From: Jatrophihabitans sp964252635
GTDB taxonomy: Bacteria > Actinomycetota > Actinomycetes > Mycobacteriales > Jatrophihabitantaceae
Assembly (NCBI RefSeq): GCF_964252635.1
Contig: NZ_CAXUNP010000003.1
Location: forward strand, 1-64,000
DNA: 64,000 nucleotides
Direction: 5' to 3'
Part shown: piece by piece, positions 16,276 to 23,243 of the stretch
How positions within the stretch are numbered: the stretch's first letter is position 1
Layout of the letters: every line of letters begins with the position of its first letter
The notes under the pieces: generated by a model
Database searches by the model: none
What the model was told of the DNA's origin: nothing
The model's input: only the letters and a program-made list of their open reading frames with translations
Made by a program: the position numbers and the translations under genes

Positions 16276-16457
16276 ACCTGGCCGAGCCGGGTACAGACGT
16301 TGGCGTGTCTGAGCCGCAGCAACCTGGACCTGATGGGGATGACGCCCGACCGGCCGAGACGCCGGCTGAAGCGGACCAGCAGAGCGAGGCCTACGGCAGC
16401 GAGGACGGGCCGCCCGCAGGCCAGTACGGGCCCACGGCTGATTTCGGCGACGGCTGA
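16272..16457 (+). CDS. Acidic disordered peptide
   Basis: A 61-residue protein made almost wholly of Glu, Asp, Pro, Gly, Ala and Gln, without predicted structure. GTGA overlap with the HTH gene upstream and TGATG overlap with the membrane protein downstream argue that it is translated. Function unknown; DNA-mimic or linker roles are guesses. Confidence 0.45.
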   Translation: MNLAEPGTDVGVSEPQQPGPDGDDARPAETPAEADQQSEAYGSEDGPPAGQYGPTADFGDG

Positions 16458-16684
16458 TGGCCGCTGTGCAGGGTGTCGGTCCTATCACCGCAATGGTGGG
16501 CGGACTGATCGCGTTCGTCAGTCTGTCGGCCGTCTTGCGCATGGGGTCTGACAGCGCGACCAACTCGAGCCGCTTTCCGGGACTGGCCGACTTCAACCGT
16601 CGGGTATCGCGGGGAGCGCAGCCGGTTGTCTGGCTTGGGCTTGCTGTCGGAGTGGTGGGACTGATCATCTGGGCAGCCTCGTAA
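16457..16684 (+). CDS. Small two-span membrane protein
   Basis: A 75-residue protein with two hydrophobic segments (about 9-28, ITAMVGGLIAFVSLSAVL; about 56-73, PVVWLGLAVGVVGLIIW) separated by a basic loop. It is coupled to the acidic peptide by TGATG. Holin-like size and topology, but no endolysin gene is present apart from the tape-measure lysozyme domain. Confidence 0.5.
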   Translation: MAAVQGVGPITAMVGGLIAFVSLSAVLRMGSDSATNSSRFPGLADFNRRVSRGAQPVVWLGLAVGVVGLIIWAAS

Positions 16685-16710
16685 TCCACACCTGTGCACC
16701 AACCCCGTGT

Positions 16711-16730
16711 ATTAGTGCGTGTGTTCTAAT
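16711..16730. promoter_or_regulatory. Inverted repeat before 16737
   Basis: attag, 10-bp spacer, ctaat: a perfect 5-bp inverted repeat ending six bases before the ATG at 16737. The position suggests an operator that also covers the start region. The arms resemble the core of the GATTAGGT repeats at 4209-4320 (ATTAG shared), so the same regulator could bind both. Confidence 0.4.
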
Positions 16731-16736
16731 CGTGGG

Positions 16737-17099
16737 ATGGCGCTGGCGGTCCACCTTCACCAGCCGCCCGGCTCTGGGTTCTTGCTCGCCTGGGGCCACC
16801 ACACCACCGGCTGGTACGGCTGCGTTGCGATGCGCGTCCGCCTCGTAGACCAGGACGACGAGCTCGAGGTCGCGGCCTGGGTGCCGGCGCACGCTCTGAC
16901 CAAGCCGAACTGGGTGCACGGCGGCGACGTCAACCGCCTCGAGCTGCCCAACGAACCCCGCACCTGGCACGGGCCACCACGCCCAGCCTGGTACGTCGGC
17001 CGCTGGGCAGACGGACCGCTACCGCTGCCACCCGGTCTCGAGATGGTCACCGGGGCAGGCTGGCGCAACAAGACGCCGCGGGGTCTGCAGTCGACCTAG
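16737..17099 (+). CDS. Hypothetical protein of 120 residues
   Basis: A Trp- and Pro-rich soluble protein (SGFLLAWGHHTTGWYGCVAM; WYVGRWADGPLPLPPGLEMV). No family was recognised. It is monocistronic with an inverted repeat at its start, and its 3' end overlaps the convergent membrane-protein gene by four bases. Confidence 0.5.
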   Translation: MALAVHLHQPPGSGFLLAWGHHTTGWYGCVAMRVRLVDQDDELEVAAWVPAHALTKPNWVHGGDVNRLELPNEPRTWHGPPRPAWYVGRWADGPLPLPPGLEMVTGAGWRNKTPRGLQST

Positions 17100-17458
17100 G
17101 GGCGACGGGTGGCACGTAGCGTGCCGGGTCGACGCCGGGGTGATGGATCGTCCTCGAACTCCTCATCCTCATCCGTTCTGGTCATGCGGACCTGCAGATC
17201 CAGGGCGTAAGCCTGAGCCCAGTGTCCGAAGACAATGACGGGGAGAGAGCTAAGGATGGGGCCAACGAGCGCCGCAATACCCGCCGTCAGATATTCGACT
17301 CTGTTGCTCTGATCGGCGACGCCCGCGGCGATGAGTGCAATGCCGACGATGCCGATCACGACGAATATGGCGGTCAGCACGCTCACCAGCACGCTCGCTG
17401 AACGGTGCAAACGTCTGGCGCCGCGCAGCGCCAGCGTTTCCTCGTATCTGTTGGCCAC
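17096..17458 (-). CDS. Two-span membrane protein
   Basis: A 120-residue protein with two membrane segments (about 22-48, SVLVSVLTAIFVVIGIVGIA; about 60-80, AALVGPILSSLPVIVFG) and a cytoplasmic tail that is acidic and then basic. No family was recognised. It lies behind the DUF2510 membrane gene on the same strand with a 36-nt gap, so the two may be co-expressed. Confidence 0.5.
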   Translation of the reverse strand: MANRYEETLALRGARRLHRSASVLVSVLTAIFVVIGIVGIALIAAGVADQSNRVEYLTAGIAALVGPILSSLPVIVFGHWAQAYALDLQVRMTRTDEDEEFEDDPSPRRRPGTLRATRRP

Positions 17459-17494
17459 TTGCGGAGCCTAGATCGAGATCAGCGGCTCGCAACT

Positions 17495-17941
17495 TCAGCG
17501 GGTCAGCTGACCGGCAGCTCTGACCTTGTCCATCGCTTGGCACAGTGAAGCGACGACCGCAAGCACCAGCGCTTGCACCAAGCCGCCGGCGAGAACGCCG
17601 TAAGACGCGTCCCGGTAGTTGTAGGTAAACCCGCCGCAACCGTAGTCGTCGCAGTCGATACCGGCGCGGTGCTGATGGAGCTTGTAGAACGCGATGACCG
17701 TTCCAATCACGGCAAGGAGTGCTACGAGCCAGATGAACGCGGCGGCGACCAGCCAGAGCCTGGCTGGCTCGGAGGGCTGCGCCACGCGCCCCGTTGAGGG
17801 GGCGCCGATGCTGGCCTCGCCGAATGACAAGGCGCCGGGCGTGATATCCCTGACTGAGCCGTCCTGCCACCTCGACCCGTTCCAGTAGCGCTCCTTTGTC
17901 GGATCGGCAGGATCGATGTACCACTGCGCCACTGGGTTCAT
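17495..17941 (-). CDS. DUF2510 membrane protein
   Basis: A 148-residue protein. The N-terminal 30 residues are a DUF2510 motif (WYIDPADPTKERYWNGSRWQ), a short domain common at the N-terminus of actinobacterial membrane proteins. Two hydrophobic segments follow (about 65-90 and 115-135), separated by a loop with two Cys (DCDDYGCGGF). Role unknown. Such proteins are usually chromosomal rather than phage-borne, so this looks like cargo. Confidence 0.6.
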   Translation of the reverse strand: MNPVAQWYIDPADPTKERYWNGSRWQDGSVRDITPGALSFGEASIGAPSTGRVAQPSEPARLWLVAAAFIWLVALLAVIGTVIAFYKLHQHRAGIDCDDYGCGGFTYNYRDASYGVLAGGLVQALVLAVVASLCQAMDKVRAAGQLTR

Positions 17942-17978
17942 GCGCGAGAGCGTAGGTCGAGTGCGGGAAGCCCGCGAG

Positions 17979-18284
17979 TCAAGTGGAGCTGATCCATGCG
18001 TCGAGCGCGTCGCGGTGGATGCGCCACCGGCCGCCAGCGCCGCCGAACGGCTGCCCAGCGGCGAGCGTCCCGACGCGGCACGCCTCGGCGACGGTCTGCG
18101 GGTTGCAGCCGGCGTACTCAGCTGCCTGGCGGGTGGAGAACCAGATGCGGGTGGCGAGGTCCCCGCGCCGCTGCTGCGGAGGTGGGACACGGGACGGGCC
18201 AAGACGTTCCAGGTTCATATTCAACGTCCGGAGCTCGACGAGCAACGCCTCAAGGACACCTACCGGTTCAGGGGATCGCATCAT
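17979..18284 (-). CDS. Excisionase-type HTH protein
   Basis: A 101-residue protein. A helical N-terminus (VLEALLVELRTLNMNLERLG) is followed by an HTH_17 domain (FSTRQAAEYAGCNPQTVAEA) and wing (GRWRIHRDALDAWI), as in AlpA/Xis-type proteins. It is preceded by a strong hairpin that separates it from the DUF6907-like operon. It could be the recombination directionality factor, but at least four other HTH proteins of the element compete for that role. Confidence 0.7.
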   Translation of the reverse strand: MMRSPEPVGVLEALLVELRTLNMNLERLGPSRVPPPQQRRGDLATRIWFSTRQAAEYAGCNPQTVAEACRVGTLAAGQPFGGAGGRWRIHRDALDAWISST

Positions 18285-18296
18285 GGCGGTGACATA

Positions 18297-18334
18297 ACGC
18301 TGCCCCAGCTGGTTGGGTCCAGCCGGGGCAGCGT
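18297..18334 (-). terminator. Strong hairpin, probable terminator
   Basis: acgctgcccc and its exact complement ggggcagcgt form a 10-bp stem with a further internal gctgg/ccagc pairing. It lies between the end of the gene at 18352 and the start of the gene at 18284. Only a short T-run follows on the minus strand, so it may be rho-independent-like or a folded barrier. Confidence 0.6.
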
Positions 18335-18351
18335 GTCATCAATTGGTGACG

Positions 18352-18690
18352 TCAGGAGACTGCGAGCTGTGCAGCCTCCTTCAGCCAGGCCGCGAGCAGT
18401 TTGGCCTCGTCCGGCTTCAGATGCATGCCGTTCAGCTCCACCGTGGCGTGCTGAACATGCCTCTGGTACTGCTGCTCGCCGCCGTTGGGCTGCTCAAGGT
18501 CTGCCCAACGGTCGACAACGACTGCCAACTCATTCGAAGCATCTTCGATCTCGATGACGGGCAACTCGAAACGGCAGCGCTTGAACAACTCGGCGCCGGC
18601 CTCAACGTCCCACCCGCCCACGACCGGGCTGTGAATTACGGTGCACCACGACGGGCATGCCGGTGCATCGGAGCTGCTAGCGGCCGTCAT
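18352..18690 (-). CDS. DUF6907-like protein
   Basis: A 112-residue protein. CPSWCTVIHSP near the N-terminus and the C-terminal MHLKPDEAKLLAAWLKEAAQ match the layout of DUF6907-type actinobacterial proteins (C-x-x-W-C ... H, then a beta sheet, then a 'marking/omitting' helix). It is a distant paralog of the C-terminal domain of the upstream gene, with which it overlaps by ATGA. Function of the family is unknown. Confidence 0.55.
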   Translation of the reverse strand: MTAASSSDAPACPSWCTVIHSPVVGGWDVEAGAELFKRCRFELPVIEIEDASNELAVVVDRWADLEQPNGGEQQYQRHVQHATVELNGMHLKPDEAKLLAAWLKEAAQLAVS

Positions 18691-19484
18691 GGGAGGTCCA
18701 CCCGATCGCACAGCGCCACAATCTGCGCCGCCAGCACCCGCGCCTCACCCGTCGTCAGGTTGAGCGTCGCCCGGTACCCGCTGCCCAACCCGGGGTCAGT
18801 GACGAACAGCTCCACCAGAGGCGGCGAAGCCATCCCCGCGTGCCCACGCCACGGTTCCCGAAGGTGCTGCCGGGTCGTGAGCGTCCAGGTTCCACGGCCG
18901 TCTCGCTCGATCTCGTGGGACACGCCGTTCCGGAGCTCGGCGAGGCTGTGGTTACCGCCGTGACGGTAGTGCGCACTGATTTCGTCGGCCGTGTACAAGC
19001 CCTCGCTCTCCTCAGCGAACTGCAGGTGCTGGTCGCGGTCGCACCACTTAGGGCAATGCTCGGGGAACGGGTGCATCCCCTGGTCGGATGTTGGAAACTC
19101 GATTGGTGCGCCTGCAGCCGGGGAGCCGGCAGGCACGTCGGTACGGTCTTTCATGGGTCGTTCCTCCTGTATGTGCAGGTGGGTTCGGTCAAGGCCTCGG
19201 TCCGGAGGTGCAACTCCGGCCGGGGCCGTCTTGGCGAAGTTCGGAACCACTTCCTTTCGTTCGTCGTCGGTCAGCTCGCGACCTGCCAGCCACGCGTCTA
19301 CGGCAGCGCGCTTGTAGACCACACGTCTGCCCCCGCGGTATTTGTAGCTTTCGGGTCCGACACCTTTCTGGCGCCAGGTGTAGAGCGTCGAACGTTCGAC
19401 ACATAGCTCGTAGGCGACTTCATCAGTCGTCATCAGGCGCTTGCTGCGTTCGTAAACCAGGTCGGCCTTGGTCCAGTACGGCAT
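18687..19484 (-). CDS. HTH protein fused to a DUF6907-like domain
   Basis: 265 residues. The N-terminal 80 residues are an HTH_17/excisionase domain (LMTTDEVAYELCVERSTLYT, then GGRRVVYKRAAVDAWLAGRE). After a linker comes a DUF6907-like domain (FPEHCPKWCDRDQHLQF ... EARVLAAQIVALCDRVDLP). Inside the linker, at 19154, there is an ATG with a perfect AGGAGG eight nt upstream, so a 155-residue DUF6907-only protein could also be made. This looks either like a recent fusion of two coupled genes or a dual-start gene. The ATG at 19484 is preferred over an upstream ATG-type start at 19565 because similarity begins there. Confidence 0.65.
   Translation of the reverse strand: MPYWTKADLVYERSKRLMTTDEVAYELCVERSTLYTWRQKGVGPESYKYRGGRRVVYKRAAVDAWLAGRELTDDERKEVVPNFAKTAPAGVAPPDRGLDRTHLHIQEERPMKDRTDVPAGSPAAGAPIEFPTSDQGMHPFPEHCPKWCDRDQHLQFAEESEGLYTADEISAHYRHGGNHSLAELRNGVSHEIERDGRGTWTLTTRQHLREPWRGHAGMASPPLVELFVTDPGLGSGYRATLNLTTGEARVLAAQIVALCDRVDLP
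19152..19168 (-). promoter_or_regulatory. Internal Shine-Dalgarno and start codon
   Basis: cctcct on the plus strand (AGGAGG on the coding strand, 19163-19168), eight bases from an ATG at 19152-19154, in frame within the HTH-DUF6907-like gene. It is one of the strongest ribosome sites in the element, and would start the DUF6907-like domain on its own. Confidence 0.6.
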
Positions 19485-19668
19485 GCGGCTGATAGTCGGC
19501 TCTGCAGGTACCAATGTCGAGTCATCATGTTGATCTTGGCGGGGTACACCTCCGGTACATGACACTCCTAGCTGTCGGTCACCCTAGTTAGCGGCCAACC
19601 TTGAGGTTTGGCCCGAGAAACGGGCGCTGCGACTCTGGGTAACCCTCCTTCGCCCCCTACGGCCAGTT
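19485..19668. other. Right-end non-coding region of the element
   Basis: No gene is seen between the HTH-DUF6907-like gene and the right att core. A hairpin-forming near-palindrome (ggccaacct-tg-aggtttggcc, 19593-19613) lies about 55 bp from the core. It may hold the promoter of the leftward right-end operon and arm-type integrase sites, which I cannot define by eye. Confidence 0.5.
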
Positions 19669-19719
19669 CATGTCGAACAGGACGGCATCGAGTGCGGCCG
19701 GTACGGGAACTGTCGTCAT
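19657..19719 (-). pseudogene. Displaced 5' fragment of the HAD hydrolase
   Basis: A 20-codon frame, MTTVPVPAALDAVLFDM followed by element-derived NWP and a TAG. It keeps its own ribosome site (ggaga, seven nt before the ATG) and lies 15 bp behind the lysR stop codon, so the original arrangement was a lysR-HAD operon. The frame meets the 12-bp core exactly at LFDM, where the intact hydrolase continues with DGTLLDSE at the other end of the element. Confidence 0.88.
19669..19680. other. attR core (12-bp direct repeat)
   Basis: catgtcgaacag, identical to 2384-2395. The chromosomal side (gacggcatcgag onwards) belongs to the displaced HAD start; the element side begins with ggccagtt on the left. 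Excision between the two copies would restore the HAD frame. Confidence 0.85.
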
Positions 19720-19734
19720 GCGATGTCTCCGATG

Positions 19735-20676
19735 TCAGGCACGCGTCACTGCCCTGATGTGGGTGAGCACGTCCCGGACGGCTCCCGCCGGGGGTGTCCT
19801 GCCACCGTCCCAGATCGCGCGCAGGTCGCGACGCAGATCCAGGTCGGCGATCGCGACCACGCGCAACCGGCCGGCGGCGACATCGTCGGCCACGGCGAGA
19901 CCGCTGAGCACGGCGGGCGCGGCGCCGGCGAGCACCGTGGCGCGCACGCTCGCGGCGGTCGACATCTCGAACGCCGGGCGGGCCAGGGCGTGCCCGTCGC
20001 CCAGTTCGGCCCGCAACGCAGCCTCCAGGAAGTCACGGGTCCCCGAGCCCGGTTCGCGGGTCACCAGGGAGGTCGCCGCGAGCTCGGCCACGGCGATCGG
20101 CCTGCGACGGCGGCTCCAGGGATGGTCCGGGCGGACGACAAGGAGGAGCTCGTCGTGGGCGACGACCCGGCTACCCAGACCGCCGGGGACCCGTGGTCCC
20201 TCGACGAAGCCCAGGTCTGCGTCGCCGGCGCGGACCTGTTCCACGACGTGGTCGGTGTTGGCAGCGGTCAGCACGATCTCGATGGGGTCCTCACCCCGAT
20301 GCTCGGCTGCCTCCCGCAGCGACACCAACCATCCCGGCAGCAGCTGTTCGGCGATGGTCAGGCTGGCGCTGACCCTGACCCGACGACGCGTGCTCTCCCG
20401 CAGCGAGGACAGTCCCGTCTCCACCTCGTGCGCGACCTGGAGCAACCGGTCGGCCCACTGCACGACGAGCGCACCGGACGGGGTCAGCTCCGACCCCCGC
20501 GGGGACCGGGTCACCAGCCGGACGCCGGTCTGGGCCTCCATGGCCGCGATCCGCGCCGAGACCGCCTGCTGCGTCGTGCCGACGGCCTGGGCGGCGCCGC
20601 TCAAGCTTCCGCTGCGCGACACGGCGGTGAGGACCTCGAACGCGGCCAGGTCAGGCATGCGGGGTCCCGGGCTCAT
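19735..20676 (-). CDS. LysR-family transcriptional regulator
   Basis: 313 residues. The N-terminal winged HTH (FEVLTAVSRSGSLSGAAQAV, then TTQQAVSARIAAME) is followed by the usual linker helix and a periplasmic-binding-like effector domain (VRVSASLTIAEQLLPGWL; RAGDADLGFVEGP). Divergent from the TDT transporter gene, it very likely controls that gene and itself through the inverted repeat at 20692-20714. Effector unknown; in comparable LysR/TDT pairs a small anion is suspected. Its former downstream partner was the HAD hydrolase, now separated by the element. Confidence 0.92.
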   Translation of the reverse strand: MSPGPRMPDLAAFEVLTAVSRSGSLSGAAQAVGTTQQAVSARIAAMEAQTGVRLVTRSPRGSELTPSGALVVQWADRLLQVAHEVETGLSSLRESTRRRVRVSASLTIAEQLLPGWLVSLREAAEHRGEDPIEIVLTAANTDHVVEQVRAGDADLGFVEGPRVPGGLGSRVVAHDELLLVVRPDHPWSRRRRPIAVAELAATSLVTREPGSGTRDFLEAALRAELGDGHALARPAFEMSTAASVRATVLAGAAPAVLSGLAVADDVAAGRLRVVAIADLDLRRDLRAIWDGGRTPPAGAVRDVLTHIRAVTRA

Positions 20677-20691
20677 GGCGGCATGCTACCC

Positions 20692-20714
20692 GGGCACAAG
20701 CATTTCTTGTGCCC
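20692..20714. promoter_or_regulatory. Perfect inverted repeat, likely LysR operator
   Basis: gggcacaag-cattt-cttgtgccc, two perfect 9-bp arms, located 16 bp before the lysR start and 54 bp before the transporter start. A third half-site (cacaag) follows at 20716-20721. Its dyad symmetry is typical of a LysR recognition box. Confidence 0.8.
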
Positions 20715-20767
20715 CCACAAGGCGAGGCGGGCTACCGAACGTCGGCCGGCACGCCCAGGGTGAGGTC

Positions 20768-21991
20768 ATGACCGCGAGCCTCGATGACACCCTCGCCGTG
20801 ACCCCGCCACCTGTCGCACCGGCAACAGCAACGCACGCGCTCGCGCGCCTCGGTCTGCTGCGCGAGCTCGACTCACCCCGTCAGGTGTTCGCCAACATCA
20901 CGCCGAACTGGTTCGCCGCGGTCATGGGCACCTGCATCGTCGGGGTCGCGGCCGCCGGGCTGCCCGTCCAGTTCACGGGGCTGCGCACCTTGGGCACCGT
21001 GGGTTGGGCCGCCGCCGCGGTACTGCTCGTCGCGCTCACCGCGGCCACGGTCGCGCACTGGGTCACCCACCCGGCCCGGGCACGCAGCCACCACCTCGAC
21101 CCAGTGATGGCGCACTTCTACGGAGTTCCCCCCATGGCCCTGCTCACCGTCGGGGCCGGCTCGCTGCTGCTCGGCAAGGACGTGCTGGGGCTGCGGGTCG
21201 CCGTCGACGTCGACTGGGTGTTGTGGTTCGCCGGAACCGTCCTCGGGCTGGCCGCGGCGGCGGTCGTGCCCTACCTGCAGTTCACCCGCCACGACGGCGT
21301 CACCGCGCGCAGTGCCTTCGGCGGCTGGCTGATGCCGGTCGTGCCCCCGATGGTGTCGGCCTCCACCGGTGCCCTGCTCATCCCCCACGCCCCCGCCGGC
21401 CAGGCCCGCCTCACGCTCCTGATGGCGTGTTACGCGATGTTCGGGTTGGCCCTGATCGCCTCGCTCGTCGTCATCACTCTCATCTGGCACCGGCTCGCCG
21501 TGCACGGTGTGGACGAGCCGCGGATGGTGCCGACCCTGTGGATCGTGCTCGGACCGCTGGGACAGTCCGTCACCGCCGCCAACCTGCTCGGTGGGGTCGC
21601 CGCGCAGGCCCTGCCCCGCCCGTACTCGACGGCCCTGCAGGCGTTCGGCGTCGTCTACGGAGTTCCCGTGTGGGGCTTCGCCCTGCTCTGGGCGGGCGTA
21701 GCCGGTGCGGTCACGGTGCGCACCGCGCGGGCCGGGATGCCGTTCTCGCTCACCTGGTGGTCCTTCACGTTCCCCGTCGGCACATGCGTGACGGCCACCA
21801 GCGGGCTGGCCCTGCACACGGGGGCCGACCTGTTCCGGTACGGCGCCGTCGTCGTCTTCGCCGGGCTCGTCCTGGCCTGGGTCACGGTCGCCACCCGGAC
21901 CGCACGAGGCAGCCTGCGCGGGACACTTCTCCTCCCGCCCGGGTGTGCCCCGACACCCACGACCGTCCGTGGGACGAGGCACGGGGCGTAG
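20768..21991 (+). CDS. TDT-family (TehA/SLAC1-like) transporter
   Basis: A 407-residue inner-membrane protein with about ten hydrophobic segments. The start of the domain (RQVFANITPNWFAAVMGTCI) is diagnostic of the tellurite-resistance/dicarboxylate transporter family, whose members move C4-dicarboxylates, sulfite or other anions. The ATG follows gtgagg. Substrate cannot be read from sequence. Regulation by the divergent LysR protein is likely. Confidence 0.88.
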   Translation: MTASLDDTLAVTPPPVAPATATHALARLGLLRELDSPRQVFANITPNWFAAVMGTCIVGVAAAGLPVQFTGLRTLGTVGWAAAAVLLVALTAATVAHWVTHPARARSHHLDPVMAHFYGVPPMALLTVGAGSLLLGKDVLGLRVAVDVDWVLWFAGTVLGLAAAAVVPYLQFTRHDGVTARSAFGGWLMPVVPPMVSASTGALLIPHAPAGQARLTLLMACYAMFGLALIASLVVITLIWHRLAVHGVDEPRMVPTLWIVLGPLGQSVTAANLLGGVAAQALPRPYSTALQAFGVVYGVPVWGFALLWAGVAGAVTVRTARAGMPFSLTWWSFTFPVGTCVTATSGLALHTGADLFRYGAVVVFAGLVLAWVTVATRTARGSLRGTLLLPPGCAPTPTTVRGTRHGA

Positions 21992-22002
21992 CGTCGCTGT
22001 CG

Positions 22003-22194
22003 ATGCCTTCCTCTGCTGCACGATCCTCGCCGACCTATCCGGCCCCGAAGTACGGGCCGACATCCGAGTACGGCGACTGCGAGTCGGGCGGCTGCCGCCT
22101 CGACGCGCGCGCCACGTGTCCCAAGTGCGACGGCCACTACTGCCGCAGTCATGTCGCCGACCACGCCCACGTCGGGTCGGCCCACCCCTCCTGA
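22003..22194 (+). CDS. Small Cys/His-rich protein
   Basis: A 63-residue protein with a disordered N-terminus and a CxxxxC, CxxC, C, HxxxHxH arrangement (GDCESGGCRLDARATCPKCD, then GHYCRSHVADHAH) resembling a B-box/AN1-type zinc finger. It starts 11 bp after the transporter gene and ends 23 bp before the MAA-like operon's end on the other strand. Function unknown. Confidence 0.6.
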   Translation: MPSSAARSSPTYPAPKYGPTSEYGDCESGGCRLDARATCPKCDGHYCRSHVADHAHVGSAHPS

Positions 22195-22217
22195 CGGCCT
22201 GGCCCGAGCCCCCCGGG

Positions 22218-23243
22218 CTACCGTCGGCGCCCTGCGGCCCGCTCTACCAGCTCGTTGAACAGCCCGGCGGTGGAGATTCCGGCCGCGCGGGCCATGGTCG
22301 GCACGACGCTGGTCTCCGCGAACGAGTTGTACAACCCGGCCTCGAGGAACCACGGGCGGCCGTCGGGGTTGATGCGGAAGTCGGTCAGGCTGTAGTCGCG
22401 GCACCCCAGCGCCACGTGACAGCGCCGGGCGGCCTTCTGGACGGCGTCGACTACCGGGTCGGTCGCGTCCACGATCCAGGCGACCTGGGCGCTCTTGGCC
22501 ATGAGTTGCAGCTGCCCGTCGTCGCGGCGGGCCAGCTTGTCGGCTCCCTGCCGGATCGGCTGGTCGGCGTCCAGCCGGTACTCCTCCAGCGGTAGGCAGA
22601 CCAGTTCGTCACCGCTTTCGACGATGCCGCAGCGCACCTCACGCCCGGCCTCGACGTAGGTCTCGACGAGGACGGCGTCGGAGTGCTCGAACGCACGGTT
22701 CAGGGCGCGGCCCAGCTGCTCGGGGCGGCGCACCAGCGAGACCCCCACCGAGTTGTCGGCGTCCACCGGTTTCACAACGCACGGCAGCCTGACGTCGGGC
22801 TGCTCGCCGCGGCTCACGAGTTGCCCGGCCGGGACGGCGACACCGTGGGCGGCTACCACGGCGCGCGCACGACCCTTGTGTGCCGTCAGGGCCATGACGT
22901 CGGCCGGGTTTCCCACGTACGGGATGCCCAGCACGTCGAACAGGGCACGGTAGGACGTCATGCCCGGCACGCAGAACATCTGCGGAACCATGACGTCGAT
23001 GTCCAGGTCGACGATCCTTGCCACCGCCTCGGCCACGGGCATCGGCGCGGCCGCGTCGATCGCGGCGTCGCCGAGGTCCACCGGGAAGCGCCAGCGGCCG
23101 TCCGGCGTCACGTACGCGACGTGGAACTCGTACCGATCGGGGTCGCCGGTCGCCGCGAGACAGTCGGCGGCGTAGAGCCGGGACAGGTCGCAGAAGAAGT
23201 CGCTGACGGCCGAGCCCGCCAGGTGCAGAACGCGCAGGGTCAT
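22218..23243 (-). CDS. mysD: D-Ala-D-Ala-ligase-like MAA ligase (MysD-like)
   Basis: A 341-residue ATP-grasp enzyme of the D-Ala-D-Ala-ligase type (PCVVKPVDADNSVGVSLVRR for ATP; the metal/catalytic region TDFRINPDGRPWFLEA). In shinorine and porphyra-334 biosynthesis the homologous MysD joins Ser, Thr or another amino acid to mycosporine-glycine. The assignment rests on the family plus its place as the last gene of the operon behind the MysC-like gene, with a TGATG junction. Amino-acid specificity is not predictable here. Confidence 0.8.
   Translation of the reverse strand: MTLRVLHLAGSAVSDFFCDLSRLYAADCLAATGDPDRYEFHVAYVTPDGRWRFPVDLGDAAIDAAAPMPVAEAVARIVDLDIDVMVPQMFCVPGMTSYRALFDVLGIPYVGNPADVMALTAHKGRARAVVAAHGVAVPAGQLVSRGEQPDVRLPCVVKPVDADNSVGVSLVRRPEQLGRALNRAFEHSDAVLVETYVEAGREVRCGIVESGDELVCLPLEEYRLDADQPIRQGADKLARRDDGQLQLMAKSAQVAWIVDATDPVVDAVQKAARRCHVALGCRDYSLTDFRINPDGRPWFLEAGLYNSFAETSVVPTMARAAGISTAGLFNELVERAAGRRR

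Larger units (their letters stand above)
2384..19680. mobile_element. 17.3-kb integrative element with tape-measure gene (satellite-like or degenerate prophage)
   Basis: The boundaries are defined by a 12-bp direct repeat (catgtcgaacag) at both ends, by the tyrosine integrase next to the left copy, and by the split HAD gene. Joining the outer flanks across the repeat rebuilds one continuous HAD reading frame. Contents: integrase, divergent control region, a chain of small genes with 1- to 4-nt overlaps, HNH protein, gp10-like protein, tape-measure protein with lysozyme domain, HipA-like/DUF3037-like pair, small membrane proteins, and several excisionase-type HTH proteins. No recognisable terminase, portal, protease, capsid, major tail tube, holin or relaxase was seen. 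The open frames are intact, which argues against random decay. It could be a phage satellite, a deleted prophage or an unfamiliar integrative element. Confidence 0.9.

Noticed and set aside
2384..19680. Complete, inducible siphophage
   Set aside because: No terminase, portal, capsid, tail-tube or distal tail genes could be recognised, and 17 kb is too short for a full siphophage with a 4-kb tape-measure gene.
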